The translations under genes and the position numbers were made by a program. A DNA stretch of 64,000 nt from Deltaproteobacteria bacterium (GTDB taxonomy: Bacteria > Desulfobacterota > GWC2-55-46): assembly GCA_020846435.1 (NCBI GenBank), contig JADLDY010000001.1, forward strand, positions 1 through 64,000. The letters run 5' to 3'. How positions within the stretch are numbered: position 1 is the stretch's first letter; each line of letters opens with the position of its first letter. Under the pieces are notes generated by a model. It searched no databases, was not told the DNA's origin, and was given only the letters and a program-made list of their open reading frames with translations. This document shows, piece after piece, positions 24,426-34,045 of this stretch.

Positions 24426-25232
24426 TTAAATGCCGCGCTTTATCCCCGAGACGAAAGAGCCAAGCTCTTTTATGAGCCTGGGTCCTTTGTTCCTGGCGAT
24501 GACGCTCACTATGGCGCTGCCGACGACAGCCGCGTCCGCGCTCCTGCACACTTCTTTAGCCTGCTTCGGCGTCGAGATGCCGAAGCCGACTCCGAGGGGG
24601 AGTTTCGTGTGTTTCCTCACCCGTCTGATGTTCGCGTGAAGGTCCCCGGCGACCGAAGAGCGCGCGCCGGTGACCCCGGCGACCGAGACAAAGTAGATGA
24701 AGCCCGATGCCTTTGACGCGACAAGCCTTATCCTGCTGTCGTCGCTCGTGGGTGTGAGAAGGAATATGAGGTCAACGCCGTTTTTGTCGAGCTCGGTTTT
24801 GAGCTCGCCGGCCTCCTCTGGAGGCAGGTCGACGATGAGCACGCCGTCGGCGCCAGAGGCGGCCGCGTCCTTCGCGAATTTTTTGAGGCCGTAGCTGAAT
24901 ATGGGGTTGTAGTACCCGAAGAGGACCAGCGGAGTCTCACTTTGCTTCCTTACATCTGCGACGAGCTTCAGGACGTCAGTGAGGTGCACGCCTCCCTTTA
25001 CGGCCCTCTCATAAGAGGCCTGTATGGTCGGGCCGTCTGCCATGGGGTCGGAGAACGGTATGCCGAGCTCTATCATGTCTGCGCCCGAGTTTTCCAGCTC
25101 CCTGATTATCTTTTTCGTCGTACCGATGTCCGGGTCCCCGGCGGTGACAAAGGCTATGAAGCCTTTTTTCTTTTCCGCTTTGAGCCTGTCGAACAAACCG
25201 GTGATCCTGTTGCTGCTGGTCTTGTTTTTCAT
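24426..25232 (-). CDS. trpA: Tryptophan synthase alpha chain
   Basis: 268 residues, TIM barrel. Catalytic Glu55 (MIELGIPFSDP) and Asp66 (MADGP) have the 11-residue spacing seen in the E. coli enzyme. It cleaves indole-3-glycerol phosphate and passes indole to TrpB. It lies 12 nt after trpB and is the last trp gene of the operon. Confidence 0.97.
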   Translation of the reverse strand: MKNKTSSNRITGLFDRLKAEKKKGFIAFVTAGDPDIGTTKKIIRELENSGADMIELGIPFSDPMADGPTIQASYERAVKGGVHLTDVLKLVADVRKQSETPLVLFGYYNPIFSYGLKKFAKDAAASGADGVLIVDLPPEEAGELKTELDKNGVDLIFLLTPTSDDSRIRLVASKASGFIYFVSVAGVTGARSSVAGDLHANIRRVRKHTKLPLGVGFGISTPKQAKEVCRSADAAVVGSAIVSVIARNKGPRLIKELGSFVSGIKRGI

Positions 25233-25244
25233 TTATATGGCCGC

Positions 25245-26438
25245 CTATATCTCGAAGTTAAAGGCTTTGGAGACGGTGTTGAGGTCCTTGTCGCCCCTGC
25301 CTGAGAGGCACACGATGACGCTCGAGCCTTTTTTCATGTCCCGCGCGGCCTTCAATGCGTAGGAGACCGCGTGCGAGCTCTCGAGCGCCGGTATTATGCC
25401 CTCCGAGAGGGTGAGGGCCTTGAATCCTTCGAGGGCTTCCTTGTCGGTGATGGTCTTGTAATCGACCCTGCCAATGTCGTTGAGCCACGCGTGCTCAGGG
25501 CCGACGCCAGGATAATCGAGCCCGGCGGAAATCGAATGGGTATCTATTATCTGTCCGAACTTGTCCTGCAGGAGATATGTCTTGTTGCCGTGGAGGACTC
25601 CGACCCTGCCGCCGTTGATGGACGCCGCGTGATGGCCAGTTGACAGGCCCTTTCCTCCGGCCTCGACCCCGGTCATCTTGACCTTTTTGTCGTTTATGAA
25701 CGGGTGGAAAAGGCCAAGGGCGTTAGAGCCGCCGCCGACGCACGCGACAAGCAGGTCAGGCAGGCGGCCTATTATCTTTTTGGCCTGGCTCCTTGCTTCT
25801 TTGCCGATGATCGACTGGAAGTCCCTTACCAGCATGGGGTAGGGGTGCGGGCCGGCGACCGTCCCTATTATGTAGAAGGTGTTGTAGACGTTCGTGACCC
25901 AGTCCCGCAACGCCTCGTTCATGGCATCTTTCAAGGTCTTGCTGCCGGAGGTCACGGGCACAACGCGCGCTCCGAGGAGCTTCATGCGAAAGACGTTCGG
26001 CATCTGGCGCTTGATGTCGTCCTCGCCCATGTAGACGTCGCACTCGAGGCCGAACATGGCCGCGACGGTCGCCGTGGCAACTCCGTGCTGGCCAGCTCCT
26101 GTCTCGGCTATGACCCTTTTCTTGCCCATCCTCTTGGCAAGGAGTATCTGGCCTATGGTGTTGTTTATCTTGTGCGCGCCGGTATGGCACAGGTCTTCCC
26201 TCTTGAGGAATATGTCCGCGCCTCCGGCAAGCTTGGTGAGCCTCTCCGCGTGGTACAGGGGCGTGGGCCTGCCGACGTACTCGCCGAGGTAGTAGGCGAG
26301 CTCTTTTTTGAAGGCCGGGTCTTTCTTCCATCTCAGGTACGCTTTTTCGAGTTCGAGGACGGCGGGCATCAGCGTCTCTGATATGTACCTGCCGCCGTAT
26401 ATGCCGAAATGTCCGAGTCTGTCTGGCGTCTTTGTCAT
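25245..26438 (-). CDS. trpB: Tryptophan synthase beta chain
   Basis: 397 residues. [16 protein letters not shown] holds the PLP lysine (Lys90), and GGGSNALG is the phosphate loop; [13 protein letters not shown] identifies the TrpB1 class that works with TrpA. It condenses indole with serine. The ATG overlaps the trpF stop by 4 nt. Confidence 0.97.
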   Translation of the reverse strand: MTKTPDRLGHFGIYGGRYISETLMPAVLELEKAYLRWKKDPAFKKELAYYLGEYVGRPTPLYHAERLTKLAGGADIFLKREDLCHTGAHKINNTIGQILLAKRMGKKRVIAETGAGQHGVATATVAAMFGLECDVYMGEDDIKRQMPNVFRMKLLGARVVPVTSGSKTLKDAMNEALRDWVTNVYNTFYIIGTVAGPHPYPMLVRDFQSIIGKEARSQAKKIIGRLPDLLVACVGGGSNALGLFHPFINDKKVKMTGVEAGGKGLSTGHHAASINGGRVGVLHGNKTYLLQDKFGQIIDTHSISAGLDYPGVGPEHAWLNDIGRVDYKTITDKEALEGFKALTLSEGIIPALESSHAVSYALKAARDMKKGSSVIVCLSGRGDKDLNTVSKAFNFEI

Positions 26439-27055
26439 CTCGTCCTTACCTGTTCAAAGAATTTTCTCAATTTATCGTGGTCTTTCCTGCCGGGTTTTTT
26501 CTCGACCCCTGAGCTCACGTCGATCGCGTAGGGATGGACCTTCTCTATTGCTTCTCTCACGTTCTCGGGTGTGAGACCGCCCGAGAGTATTATGCGCCCG
26601 GCTCCTGCCGCCTCGGAGGCTATCTCCCAGTCAAAGGTCTCTCCTGTGCCTCCGGGGACACCTTCCCTGTATGTGTCGAGGAGTATGCCGGAGACGGTGT
26701 ATGAGCGTAGCTTGTTCAGTACCGAGGCGTCCTTGACGCGCAGCGCCTTTATCGTGCGCAGGCCAAGCGACTGGCAGTACTCGGGTGTCTCGTCTCCGTG
26801 GAGCTGAACGCAGCCGACCCCCGCTTCCTTTGCCGTGTCAACGAGCTTCTCGGGCGGCTCGTTGACGAAGACGCCTACGGTCGCCACGAAAGGCGGCAGC
26901 TCCCTTATGATGAGCGCGGCGGTCCTCGGGTTTATGAACCTCGGGCTCTTTTCGTAGAAGATGAAGCCCACGGCGTCGGCGCCGAGCTCGGTAGCTAAGA
27001 GCGCGTCCTCAAGGTTTGTTATTCCACAGATCTTTATCCGGACTTGGTTTTTCAC
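26435..27055 (-). CDS. trpF: Phosphoribosylanthranilate isomerase
   Basis: 206 residues. KICGIT (8-13) contains the catalytic Cys10, and the [14 protein letters not shown] stretch carries the acid. The start is a GTG at 27055 lying inside the end of trpC: the two genes overlap by 47 nt in different frames. The frame has no later credible start before the catalytic strand, so the overlap is real. AAGGA lies about 10 nt before the GTG. Confidence 0.95.
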   Translation of the reverse strand: MKNQVRIKICGITNLEDALLATELGADAVGFIFYEKSPRFINPRTAALIIRELPPFVATVGVFVNEPPEKLVDTAKEAGVGCVQLHGDETPEYCQSLGLRTIKALRVKDASVLNKLRSYTVSGILLDTYREGVPGGTGETFDWEIASEAAGAGRIILSGGLTPENVREAIEKVHPYAIDVSSGVEKKPGRKDHDKLRKFFEQVRTR

Positions 27056-27836
27056 CCCTGAGTTCCTTTAGCTTTTTTCTGAAGTTCTCTTCGCGCATCA
27101 ATGCCTCGCCTATGAGGAAGGCCTCGACCCCGCATTCCCTGAGCTTCAGGATGTCCTCGTGCGTGTTTATGCCGCTCTCTGACACAAGCACCCTGTCCCT
27201 GGGGACATAGGGCGCGAGCCTGACCGTGGTGTTGAGGTCGGTTTTGAAGGTCTTCAGGTCCCTGTTGTTGACGCCGATTATCCTGGCCCCTGCGTCCAGG
27301 GCTATCTCCATCTCGGCTTCGTCGTGCACTTCGACGAGCGCGGACATGCCGAGCTGGTAGGTGAGGTTGAGGAGCTCCTTGAGCCTGTCCTTGCCTAATA
27401 CCGCGACGATGAGGAGGAGGGCGTCGGCGCCCGCGACCCTTGATTCGAATATCTGGTATTCGTCGAAGATGAAGTCTTTTCTGAGGAGCGGGACCCTCAT
27501 GTTCCATCTGAGGCCCGAGAGGTACTCGAGCTTGCCCATGAAGAACTTCTCTTCCGTGATTATCGATATGGCGGCGGCTCCCGCCTCGAAGTAGCCTCTG
27601 GCTATCTCGGCCGGGACAAAGTACTCCCTTATCATGCCCTTTGACGGCGAGGCCCTCTTTACCTCGGCTATTATCCTTATCCTGTCCTTGCTGCCGCCCC
27701 CGTAGGAGATGGCGGCCTCGAAGTCCCTGGCCTTGGGAAAGGTCTTGAGCCGGTCTTTAAGCCCTTCGAGCGGGTATTCTTCCTTGGCCACTTCGAGGGA
27801 GAGCTTTTTGCTTTCGATTATGTCGTCGAGTATCAT
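27009..27836 (-). CDS. trpC: Indole-3-glycerol phosphate synthase
   Basis: 275 residues, TIM barrel: IIAEVKRASPSKGMI near residue 55 holds the catalytic Lys, followed by LLRKDFIFDEYQI, IGVNNRDLKTFKTD and LVSESGI. It is a monofunctional TrpC; the isomerase is separate. It overlaps trpD by 4 nt and trpF by 47 nt. Confidence 0.96.
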   Translation of the reverse strand: MILDDIIESKKLSLEVAKEEYPLEGLKDRLKTFPKARDFEAAISYGGGSKDRIRIIAEVKRASPSKGMIREYFVPAEIARGYFEAGAAAISIITEEKFFMGKLEYLSGLRWNMRVPLLRKDFIFDEYQIFESRVAGADALLLIVAVLGKDRLKELLNLTYQLGMSALVEVHDEAEMEIALDAGARIIGVNNRDLKTFKTDLNTTVRLAPYVPRDRVLVSESGINTHEDILKLRECGVEAFLIGEALMREENFRKKLKELRGEKPSPDKDLWNNKP

Positions 27837-28840
27837 CTGTTTGTAATTTCCTTCAGGCGCTCGAGTTTTTCCAGCGCCAGACCTGAGTCGATTGCGCCAT
27901 GGGCTATGGCGATGCCTTCCTCGATTATCGAAGCGAGCCCTCCGGCGGTTATCGCCGCCGCGGCGTTCAATATCACTATGTCTCTTGCGGGCCCCTTTTT
28001 GCCTTCGAGCACGCCCATTATTATCTCGGCGTTCTCATCAGGGCCGCCGCCCAGGAGGTCTTCAGGCGAACATCTCTCAAAGCCGAAGTCTTCCGGTTTG
28101 ATGTGGTATGTTCTGATGGAACCGGCGTTGAGTTCCGTGACCCTGGTCTCATCGGCCAGGGTTATCTCGTCGAGGCCGTCCTCGCCCCTGACGATGAAGG
28201 CCCGTTCAGAGCCCAGGTTGTTCAATACCTTGGCGAGAGAATCGGTAAGAGAGCTGTCGTAGACGCCGATTACCTGCCTCTTCGCGCCAGCCGGGTTTGT
28301 GAGCGGGCCGAGGATGTTGAATATGCTCCTTATGCCGATTTCGCGGCGGACCGGGGCGGCGTACTTCATGGCCCCGTGGAGCATCGGCGCGAAGAGAAAG
28401 CCTATTCCGGCATCTTTTATGCACTCTTCGACTCTGGAGACTTCGGCTTCTATGTTCACTCCGAGGGCTCTCAATACGTCCGCGCTGCCGCTTTTTGACG
28501 AGACCGACCTGTTGCCGTGCTTGGCTATGACGAGGCCCGCGCCGGATGTGACGAAGGCCGCGGCAGTCGAGATGTTGAAGGTCATTGAGTTGTCCCCGCC
28601 GGTGCCGCAGGTGTCGACAACGCCCTCCGGCGCGTCGACCTTCGTCGCTTTTTCTCGCATGACCTTGGCCGCGCCTGTTATCTCATCTACGGTTTCGCCC
28701 TTCATCCTCAATGCCGTGAGAAGAGAGCCTATCTGCGCGGGGGACGCCCCGCCTGTCATGACTTCGTTCATGACGTCAGTCATCTCGGCTTCGGTGAGGT
28801 CGATCGATTTTACGAGCTTCGCTATCGCTTCCTTCATCAT
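27833..28840 (-). CDS. trpD: Anthranilate phosphoribosyltransferase
   Basis: 335 residues. [17 protein letters not shown] is the PRPP/anthranilate loop and [21 protein letters not shown] the second signature. It transfers a phosphoribosyl group to anthranilate. The start overlaps trpG by 4 nt; a second Met follows the first, so the precise start is 28840 or 28837. Confidence 0.96.
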   Translation of the reverse strand: MMKEAIAKLVKSIDLTEAEMTDVMNEVMTGGASPAQIGSLLTALRMKGETVDEITGAAKVMREKATKVDAPEGVVDTCGTGGDNSMTFNISTAAAFVTSGAGLVIAKHGNRSVSSKSGSADVLRALGVNIEAEVSRVEECIKDAGIGFLFAPMLHGAMKYAAPVRREIGIRSIFNILGPLTNPAGAKRQVIGVYDSSLTDSLAKVLNNLGSERAFIVRGEDGLDEITLADETRVTELNAGSIRTYHIKPEDFGFERCSPEDLLGGGPDENAEIIMGVLEGKKGPARDIVILNAAAAITAGGLASIIEEGIAIAHGAIDSGLALEKLERLKEITNR

Positions 28841-29415
28841 TTTTTAGCCGCGTACTTTCTCAGGAAGTTTTTCAGTATGTCTTTCCCGGCCCTTGTGAGG
28901 ATTGATTCAGGGTGGAACTGGACGCCTTCGATCGGCAGTTCCCTGTGGCGAAGGCCCATTATCTCGTCCATGTCCGTCCACGCGCTCACTTCGAGGCAGG
29001 CGGGCAGAGTCTCCCTTTTGACCACGAGCGAATGGTAGCGGTTGGCCTCGAAGGGGTTTTCTATCCCTTCGAATATGGTCTTGCCGTCGTGGAAGACCAT
29101 CGAGGTCTTGCCGTGCATGAGGCGCCCGGCCTTCACCACGTCGCCGCCAAAGGCGTAGCCAATGGATTGATGTCCGAGGCAGACGCCGAGGATTGGGACC
29201 TTGCCCGCGAAGGCCTTTATCGCCTCGACCGAGATCCCGGCTTTCGGAGGGTCGCACGGCCCCGGCGAGATGACTATGGCGTCAGGCGCGAGCTTTCCGA
29301 TGCCTTCAAGCGTTATGGCGTCGTTGCGCCGGACGAGCACGTCCTCTCCAAGCTCCATGAAGTACTGGACAAGGTTGAAGGTGAAGGAGTCGTAGTTGTC
29401 TATCATTAAAATCAT
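28837..29415 (-). CDS. trpG: Anthranilate synthase glutaminase component
   Basis: 192 residues, class I glutamine amidotransferase with nucleophile Cys79 (GVCLGHQ) and the VQFHPES His-Glu pair. It supplies ammonia to TrpE and may double as PabA, as no separate pabA is seen. An 80-nt gap with a shortened family A repeat separates it from trpE. Confidence 0.95.
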   Translation of the reverse strand: MILMIDNYDSFTFNLVQYFMELGEDVLVRRNDAITLEGIGKLAPDAIVISPGPCDPPKAGISVEAIKAFAGKVPILGVCLGHQSIGYAFGGDVVKAGRLMHGKTSMVFHDGKTIFEGIENPFEANRYHSLVVKRETLPACLEVSAWTDMDEIMGLRHRELPIEGVQFHPESILTRAGKDILKNFLRKYAAKK

Positions 29416-29429
29416 AAAGTTATCTCGTC

Positions 29430-29497
29430 AGGCTGCCTCAAGCTTCCCATCTGCTTTGTTGTCAGCGTCGCTCGTATATGGGGTTTTTGAGCAGCCT
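29430..29497. repeat. Internally deleted family A repeat inside the trp operon
   Basis: 68 bp with inverted ends AGGCTGCCTCAAGCTTCCC and TTTTTGAGCAGCCT; most of the central dyad is missing. Its edge overlaps the trpE stop codon (29496-29498), so the element supplies the end of the reading frame. Confidence 0.75.
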
Positions 29498-30980
29498 ATA
29501 AGAGTCCTGTTCGTGCCATTTCAACAGCCTTCAGCATGCCCCTTGCCTTGTTCTCCGTCTCCTCGAATTCCTTTTCAGGCACAGAGTCGGCGACTATCCC
29601 GGCCCCGGCCTGCATGTGTATCATCGAGTCCTTTATCACGAGGGTCCTAATGGCTATGCACATGTCCATGTTGCCTGAAAAATCAAAGTAGCCGACGCAC
29701 CCGCCGTAGATCTCTCTCTTGCAAGGTTCGAGCTCTTCTATTATCTCCATGGCCCTGACCTTTGGCGCGCCTGTGAGCGTGCCCGCGGGGAAGCAGGCTT
29801 TGAGCGCCTCGAACGGGCCCATGCCGTTTTTCATCAGCCCCTTGACGTTCGAGACTATGTGCATGACGTGGGAGTAACGCTCGACAGTCATGAGCTCGTC
29901 GACTTCGACCGTCCCGGCCTTCGCTACCCTTCCGATGTCGTTTCTTCCGAGGTCGACGAGCATGATATGCTCGGAGAGCTCCTTCGGGTCGGCCAGAAGG
30001 TCTTTTTCAAGGATCAGGTCCTCACTTTCGTCGTGGCCGCGCTTTCTGGTCCCGGCGATAGGCCTTACGTTTACCTTCCCGCCCTCGACGTTCACGAGTA
30101 TCTCAGGGGACGAGCCGACAAGGGTCGCTTCCCCGAGCTTCAGGAAGAACATGTAGGGGGACGGGTTTATGACACGCAAGGCCCTGTAAATATCGAACGG
30201 GTCGGCTGTGACCGGCGTCGAGAACCGCTGGGAGAGGACGCACTGGAATATGTCGCCGTCGACGATGTACTCTTTTATCTTCTCTACCGCCCTGAGAAAG
30301 TCTTCCTTTTTGAAGTTGGAAGTGATCTTTACAGGGGCCGTCTCATGGGCAGCGGTTTTTCTCGCTGGAAGGCCGCCGCGGAGCCTGTCGACAAGCGCGT
30401 CTATTTTGCGGACCGCGTCGGAATAGGCTCTGTCAAGGTCGGCCTCCTCGTCGATGTAGGCGTTGGCGACGACTTTTATCCTGTGCTCGACGTTGTCGAA
30501 GACGAGGAACGTGTCAGTGAATATCAGGTAGATGTCATGAAGGCCCAGTAGCCTCGGGGAGACGTCGGGCAGCTTTTCCACATGGCGGACTATGTCGTAG
30601 CCCATGTAGCCGATTGCCCCGCCGAAAAACCTCGGCGCCCCTGTGAGTATGGCCGGCCTGAAGCCTGACATGAGGGCTTTTACCGCTTCTACCGGGTCGC
30701 CCTCTGTCCTGGTGACTTTGCCGCCTTCCACGACCTCTATGGCCCGTCCCTTGCTCCTTATTACCTTCTTAGCGGAAGCCCCGAGGAAGCTGTACCTGCC
30801 CCATTTCTCTCCGCCCTCGACGCTCTCGAGGAGAAATGCGTCTCCTCCGTCGTTTATCTTCATGAAGGCGGAAACAGGCGTGTCGGTATCGGCAAGGATG
30901 TCCCTGAATACGGGCACTATGTTGCACGCTGCGGCTTTTTCCCGAAAGGCCTCAAGGGAGGGCGAATGACTGGGCTTCAT
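29496..30980 (-). CDS. trpE: Anthranilate synthase component I
   Basis: 494 residues. The N-terminal LLES segment belongs to the tryptophan feedback site. The catalytic half has FQCVLSQRF, GTRKRGHDESED, DLGRNDIGRV and the CFPAGTLTGAPK loop. It makes anthranilate from chorismate and ammonia. First gene of the trp cluster; only about 35 nt separate a weak promoter from the ATG, so there is no room for a classical leader-peptide attenuator. The stop codon lies in a repeat. Confidence 0.96.
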   Translation of the reverse strand: MKPSHSPSLEAFREKAAACNIVPVFRDILADTDTPVSAFMKINDGGDAFLLESVEGGEKWGRYSFLGASAKKVIRSKGRAIEVVEGGKVTRTEGDPVEAVKALMSGFRPAILTGAPRFFGGAIGYMGYDIVRHVEKLPDVSPRLLGLHDIYLIFTDTFLVFDNVEHRIKVVANAYIDEEADLDRAYSDAVRKIDALVDRLRGGLPARKTAAHETAPVKITSNFKKEDFLRAVEKIKEYIVDGDIFQCVLSQRFSTPVTADPFDIYRALRVINPSPYMFFLKLGEATLVGSSPEILVNVEGGKVNVRPIAGTRKRGHDESEDLILEKDLLADPKELSEHIMLVDLGRNDIGRVAKAGTVEVDELMTVERYSHVMHIVSNVKGLMKNGMGPFEALKACFPAGTLTGAPKVRAMEIIEELEPCKREIYGGCVGYFDFSGNMDMCIAIRTLVIKDSMIHMQAGAGIVADSVPEKEFEETENKARGMLKAVEMARTGLL

Positions 30981-30989
30981 AAGGGATTA

Positions 30990-31019
30990 ACAGTAACATA
31001 GCCCAATGATTCGAGTCAA
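30990..31019 (-). promoter_or_regulatory. Weak candidate promoter of the trp operon
   Basis: Minus-strand TTGACT (31014-31019) with TACTGT (30990-30995) at 18 bp. The -35 is good and the -10 poor. The -10 to ATG distance is 9 nt, again leaving almost no leader. Confidence 0.3.
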
Positions 31020-31095
31020 TATCTAAGGGGGAGGCGCTTGGGGCGCAAGTGCCTCGAAAAGCGTGGGTTTTGACCTTTACAGCCCCTTTTTTGCC

Positions 31096-31124
31096 TTGAC
31101 ACTTCAGCTCCTTTTTCATAAAAT
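31096..31124 (+). promoter_or_regulatory. Strong sigma-70 promoter of coiled-coil lipoprotein
   Basis: TTGACA (31096-31101), 17-bp spacer, TAAAAT (31119-31124). The roughly 100-nt leader contains small hairpins (CCCGC/GCGGG near 31190) and ends with AAGGAG before the ATG at 31233. Confidence 0.8.
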
Positions 31125-31232
31125 CTGCCTCTCCGATACTTGAGAATTTCAGATGCCCACGCTTCATGTGGCACGTCTTTTTTCACCCGCTTTGAGGCGG
31201 GACACATTAAACAGATAAGGAGACTCTAAAAG

Positions 31233-31511
31233 ATGATGAGGAAGGCAGGTTTTCTCGGTCTGGCACTGGCCGCGCTGCTTGTGACAACAGGCTGCGGGCA
31301 GAAGATAAAGGCTGAGAACGAGCAGTTGAAAGTCCAGGTTTCGTCCATAACGGCGGAGAACGCCGACCTGAAGACCCAGCTCGGGACTCTCCAGAAGGAA
31401 GGCGAGGATCTGCGCGCCCAGATCTCCGGCCTTACCGCCGAGCTCGACACCACCAAGCAGCAGCTCGCCGACGCCAAAAAGCCCAAGGCCGTAAAGAAGA
31501 AGAGAAGATAA
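31233..31511 (+). CDS. Small coiled-coil lipoprotein (Lpp-like)
   Basis: 92 residues. Lipobox LLVTTGC (Cys21) ends the signal peptide. Residues 24-80 follow a heptad pattern (IKAENEQLKVQV, ENADLKTQL, EGEDLRAQI), predicting a long parallel coiled coil. The tail is very basic (KKPKAVKKKRR), suited to binding peptidoglycan or anionic surfaces, as in Lpp. A strong promoter and strong terminator flank it, implying an abundant monocistronic message. It is probably a structural outer-membrane lipoprotein; exact partner unknown. Confidence 0.85.
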   Translation: MMRKAGFLGLALAALLVTTGCGQKIKAENEQLKVQVSSITAENADLKTQLGTLQKEGEDLRAQISGLTAELDTTKQQLADAKKPKAVKKKRR

Positions 31512-31526
31512 GGTTTTTATCCGCGA

Positions 31527-31559
31527 GACCGCCCGGGCTTTCCCGGGCGGTCTTTTTTT
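31527..31559 (+). terminator. Intrinsic terminator after lipoprotein gene
   Basis: 11-bp perfect stem GACCGCCCGGG / CCCGGGCGGTC, CTTT loop, seven T. It lies 16 nt past the stop. Confidence 0.95.
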
Positions 31560-31702
31560 ATCCGCGCTTTAAAGTAAGCCACTGAGATGCCGATATAATG
31601 GCAATGCGGCCTGATGGCGGGCGCGCGGCCGGGGCTTTGCGGCCCTGTTTCCTGTTGAGCGGGAATGTTCCTTATTTTATAGAATTCAACCCCTCAAAAG
31701 AT

Positions 31703-31708
31703 TATAAT
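31703..31708 (+). promoter_or_regulatory. Possible -10 box before the chemoreceptor gene
   Basis: A perfect TATAAT lies in AT-rich DNA 131 nt before the chemoreceptor ATG, but the -35 region (TAGAAT-like at 17 bp) is poor. The rest of the 327-nt gap after the lipoprotein gene holds its terminator and a GC-rich hairpin (CTGCCT...AGGCAG, about 31782-31813); I see nothing else. Confidence 0.35.
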
Positions 31709-31838
31709 ACTGCGAAGGCGCGAGTTTTTTTCAATTGGTTCCGACCTTCCAGCCCGCCATCATGCTTTTTCATTCTGCTTCCTGCCTGGCCACGCGCCCG
31801 GGCCGCAGGCAGGGACTTTCTTCGGAGTTATAGATAGA

Positions 31839-34031
31839 ATGTTCCGGCAAGGCCTGAAATCCAAAATATTGAACCTTACCATCGGGCTTACTCTCGTAGG
31901 CTTCGGCGTCCTCATTTTCCTTGTCATAAAAGAGGAGGAGAAGAGCCTTTTGCGCGAGCGCCTGAAGGCCAGCGAGCTCATGGCCCAGCCCATCCTTCAT
32001 ACCATCTACAAGGACATGTTGGATGAGCGCGCCGACATGCCGCGCTTTCTCATGGAGGGGCTCAAGACCATAAAGGGAGTTGAGAGGGTCCAGCTCATAA
32101 GGTCGAACGGCGTCGAGGAGGCCTTCCAGGACTACAAGACCCTGAACGCCGTCAAGGCCGAGTTCGGCGAGATAAAGCCCGAGTGGGTAGTGGACCATCC
32201 CAACAAGCTCAACAACGTGGCCCGGGGCATACACAACCCGGACTTCAAGAAGGCGCTCCAGGGCTTCAACTCCGGCGGGAAGCAATCCGTCTATTACGTC
32301 GAGAGCGACGGCGAACGCTCCCTTTTCACATACCTCGTCCCCATAGAGTACAGGCCCAAGTGTTCCTCGTGCCATGAGCATGAGGAGGCCGCCCGTGGCG
32401 CGCTCATGATAACGACCTCGCTCGACGACATGTACGGGCTTCTGGCGAGTTCTCGGAACAAGTGGATATTCTACGGACTGGCGACCCTTGGCGCCATGAC
32501 CGTATTGCTGGGCCTTCTTGTCTCGGGCCTCATCATCAGGCCGGTCGAGCGGGCGGTAGCCATGCTCAAGGATATAGCCGAGGGGCAGGGAGACCTCACG
32601 AAGAGGCTCACGATAAGCTCGAACGACGAGATAGGCATGCTCGGCAGGTGGTTCAACAAGTTTGTTGAGGGCATGCAGAACATGGTCAAGGACATATTCG
32701 GCATCTCAAGGGAGGTCTCCTCCGCCTCCAGGCAGATAGAGTCGTCGTCCGGAGAGATAGTCGAGGCGGTCAAGAAACAGCTCCAGGCCGTTGAGGACAC
32801 CTCCGGGTACATCAGGGAGATGGACGCGTCCATAAAGACCGTCGCCGAGGACGCAGAGGCCTTGCGGAGCTCTTCCAGGGAGGTCTCAGGCTCAGTGCAC
32901 ACCATGTCGAATTCGGTCGAGGACGTCAAGGTCAACATCGACAAGCTCTTCATCTCCGCTTCTTCCACCAACTCATCCATAAACGAGATGGCCGTCTCCA
33001 TAGGCCAGGTCGCCTCCCACGTCGACGAGCTCTTCAGGAACACCGAGGAGGTCGTCTCGTCGATAGTCGACATAGGCGACAAGGTCAAGGAGGTAGAGAC
33101 CTACGCGAGGAGCCAGGCCGAGCTCGCCGAGACCGTCAGGGTCGACGCAGAGGACCTCGGCATGTCTTCGGTCGTCAAGACCCGGGAAGGAATAGAGAAG
33201 GTCAGCGAGGAGGTGGCGTCAACCTCCCTTGTAATCAACCGCCTCGGCGAGAGGTCGAAGGAGATAGGCAAGATCCTCACGGTCATAAACGACATAGCAG
33301 ACACCACGCACCTTCTGGCCCTGAACGCCACCATCCTCGCGGCACAGGCAGGCGAGCACGGCAAGGGCTTCGCGGTCGTCGCCCGGCAGGTCAAGGACCT
33401 GGCAACCAAGACGACAGCCTCGACCAAGGAGATATCCGGCCTCATAAGCCAGGTCCAGAGCGAGGTCGCGGTCGCCGTCGATTCGATGAAGAGGAGCTCC
33501 GAGAAGGTCGAGGACGGCGTGAACCTCTCAAGGGACGCGCAGGAGGCCCTGATGAAGATACTCGATTCCTCAAGGCGCTCCTTTGAGATGGCCAAGCTCA
33601 TAGAGAAGGCAACTATCGAGCAGACAAAGGGCGCGGGGCAGATAGCGAGCTCGGTCAAGGGCATGAGCCACATGGTCGGCGACATCAAGCAGGCTTCCAG
33701 CGAGCAGTCGCACGCCGCGCGCGAGATACTCACCGACACCGCGCAGATGAAGGAGTTCATGGAGAGGGTGAAGCTCTCGACCATAGAGCAGGCCAGAGAG
33801 ACCAGAAGGGTCGCCGAGGCGATATTCAGGGTGCTGGAGAAGATATCGAGGGTCGCCGACTCGACAGGCGAGCAGATGGTCTTTTCAAAGAGGATAGTCT
33901 CCGCCGTCGACACGGTCAGGAACGCGGCCGAGGACAACGCCGCGCTCGCGGCAAGGCTCGAGAAGACGGTAGAGGAGATGAACAGGCAGGCCGACTCCCT
34001 GAGAAGCACGGTTGCCAACTTCAAGGCATGA
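31839..34031 (+). CDS. Heme-c-sensing methyl-accepting chemotaxis protein
   Basis: 730 residues. Transmembrane helix 1 (about 13-31), a periplasmic sensor of about 175 residues with one heme-attachment site CSSCH (175-179), helix 2 (about 208-231), a HAMP domain (232-285) and a cytoplasmic signalling coiled coil. The sensor resembles the c-heme PAS-like receptors known from Geobacter. The signalling tip reads [19 protein letters not shown], recognisable but altered from the usual NAAIEAARAGE. It probably monitors redox state or a heme ligand. The stop overlaps the first possible ATG of the next cytochrome gene, so sensor and cytochromes are likely co-expressed. No che genes are nearby. Confidence 0.9.
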   Translation: MFRQGLKSKILNLTIGLTLVGFGVLIFLVIKEEEKSLLRERLKASELMAQPILHTIYKDMLDERADMPRFLMEGLKTIKGVERVQLIRSNGVEEAFQDYKTLNAVKAEFGEIKPEWVVDHPNKLNNVARGIHNPDFKKALQGFNSGGKQSVYYVESDGERSLFTYLVPIEYRPKCSSCHEHEEAARGALMITTSLDDMYGLLASSRNKWIFYGLATLGAMTVLLGLLVSGLIIRPVERAVAMLKDIAEGQGDLTKRLTISSNDEIGMLGRWFNKFVEGMQNMVKDIFGISREVSSASRQIESSSGEIVEAVKKQLQAVEDTSGYIREMDASIKTVAEDAEALRSSSREVSGSVHTMSNSVEDVKVNIDKLFISASSTNSSINEMAVSIGQVASHVDELFRNTEEVVSSIVDIGDKVKEVETYARSQAELAETVRVDAEDLGMSSVVKTREGIEKVSEEVASTSLVINRLGERSKEIGKILTVINDIADTTHLLALNATILAAQAGEHGKGFAVVARQVKDLATKTTASTKEISGLISQVQSEVAVAVDSMKRSSEKVEDGVNLSRDAQEALMKILDSSRRSFEMAKLIEKATIEQTKGAGQIASSVKGMSHMVGDIKQASSEQSHAAREILTDTAQMKEFMERVKLSTIEQARETRRVAEAIFRVLEKISRVADSTGEQMVFSKRIVSAVDTVRNAAEDNAALAARLEKTVEEMNRQADSLRSTVANFKA

Positions 34032-34045
34032 GAATGGAGGGGTCG

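Noticed and set aside
30981-31095. trp leader peptide with tandem Trp codons (attenuator)
   Set aside because: The candidate promoter lies too close to trpE, and no short Trp-rich frame with a terminator was found.
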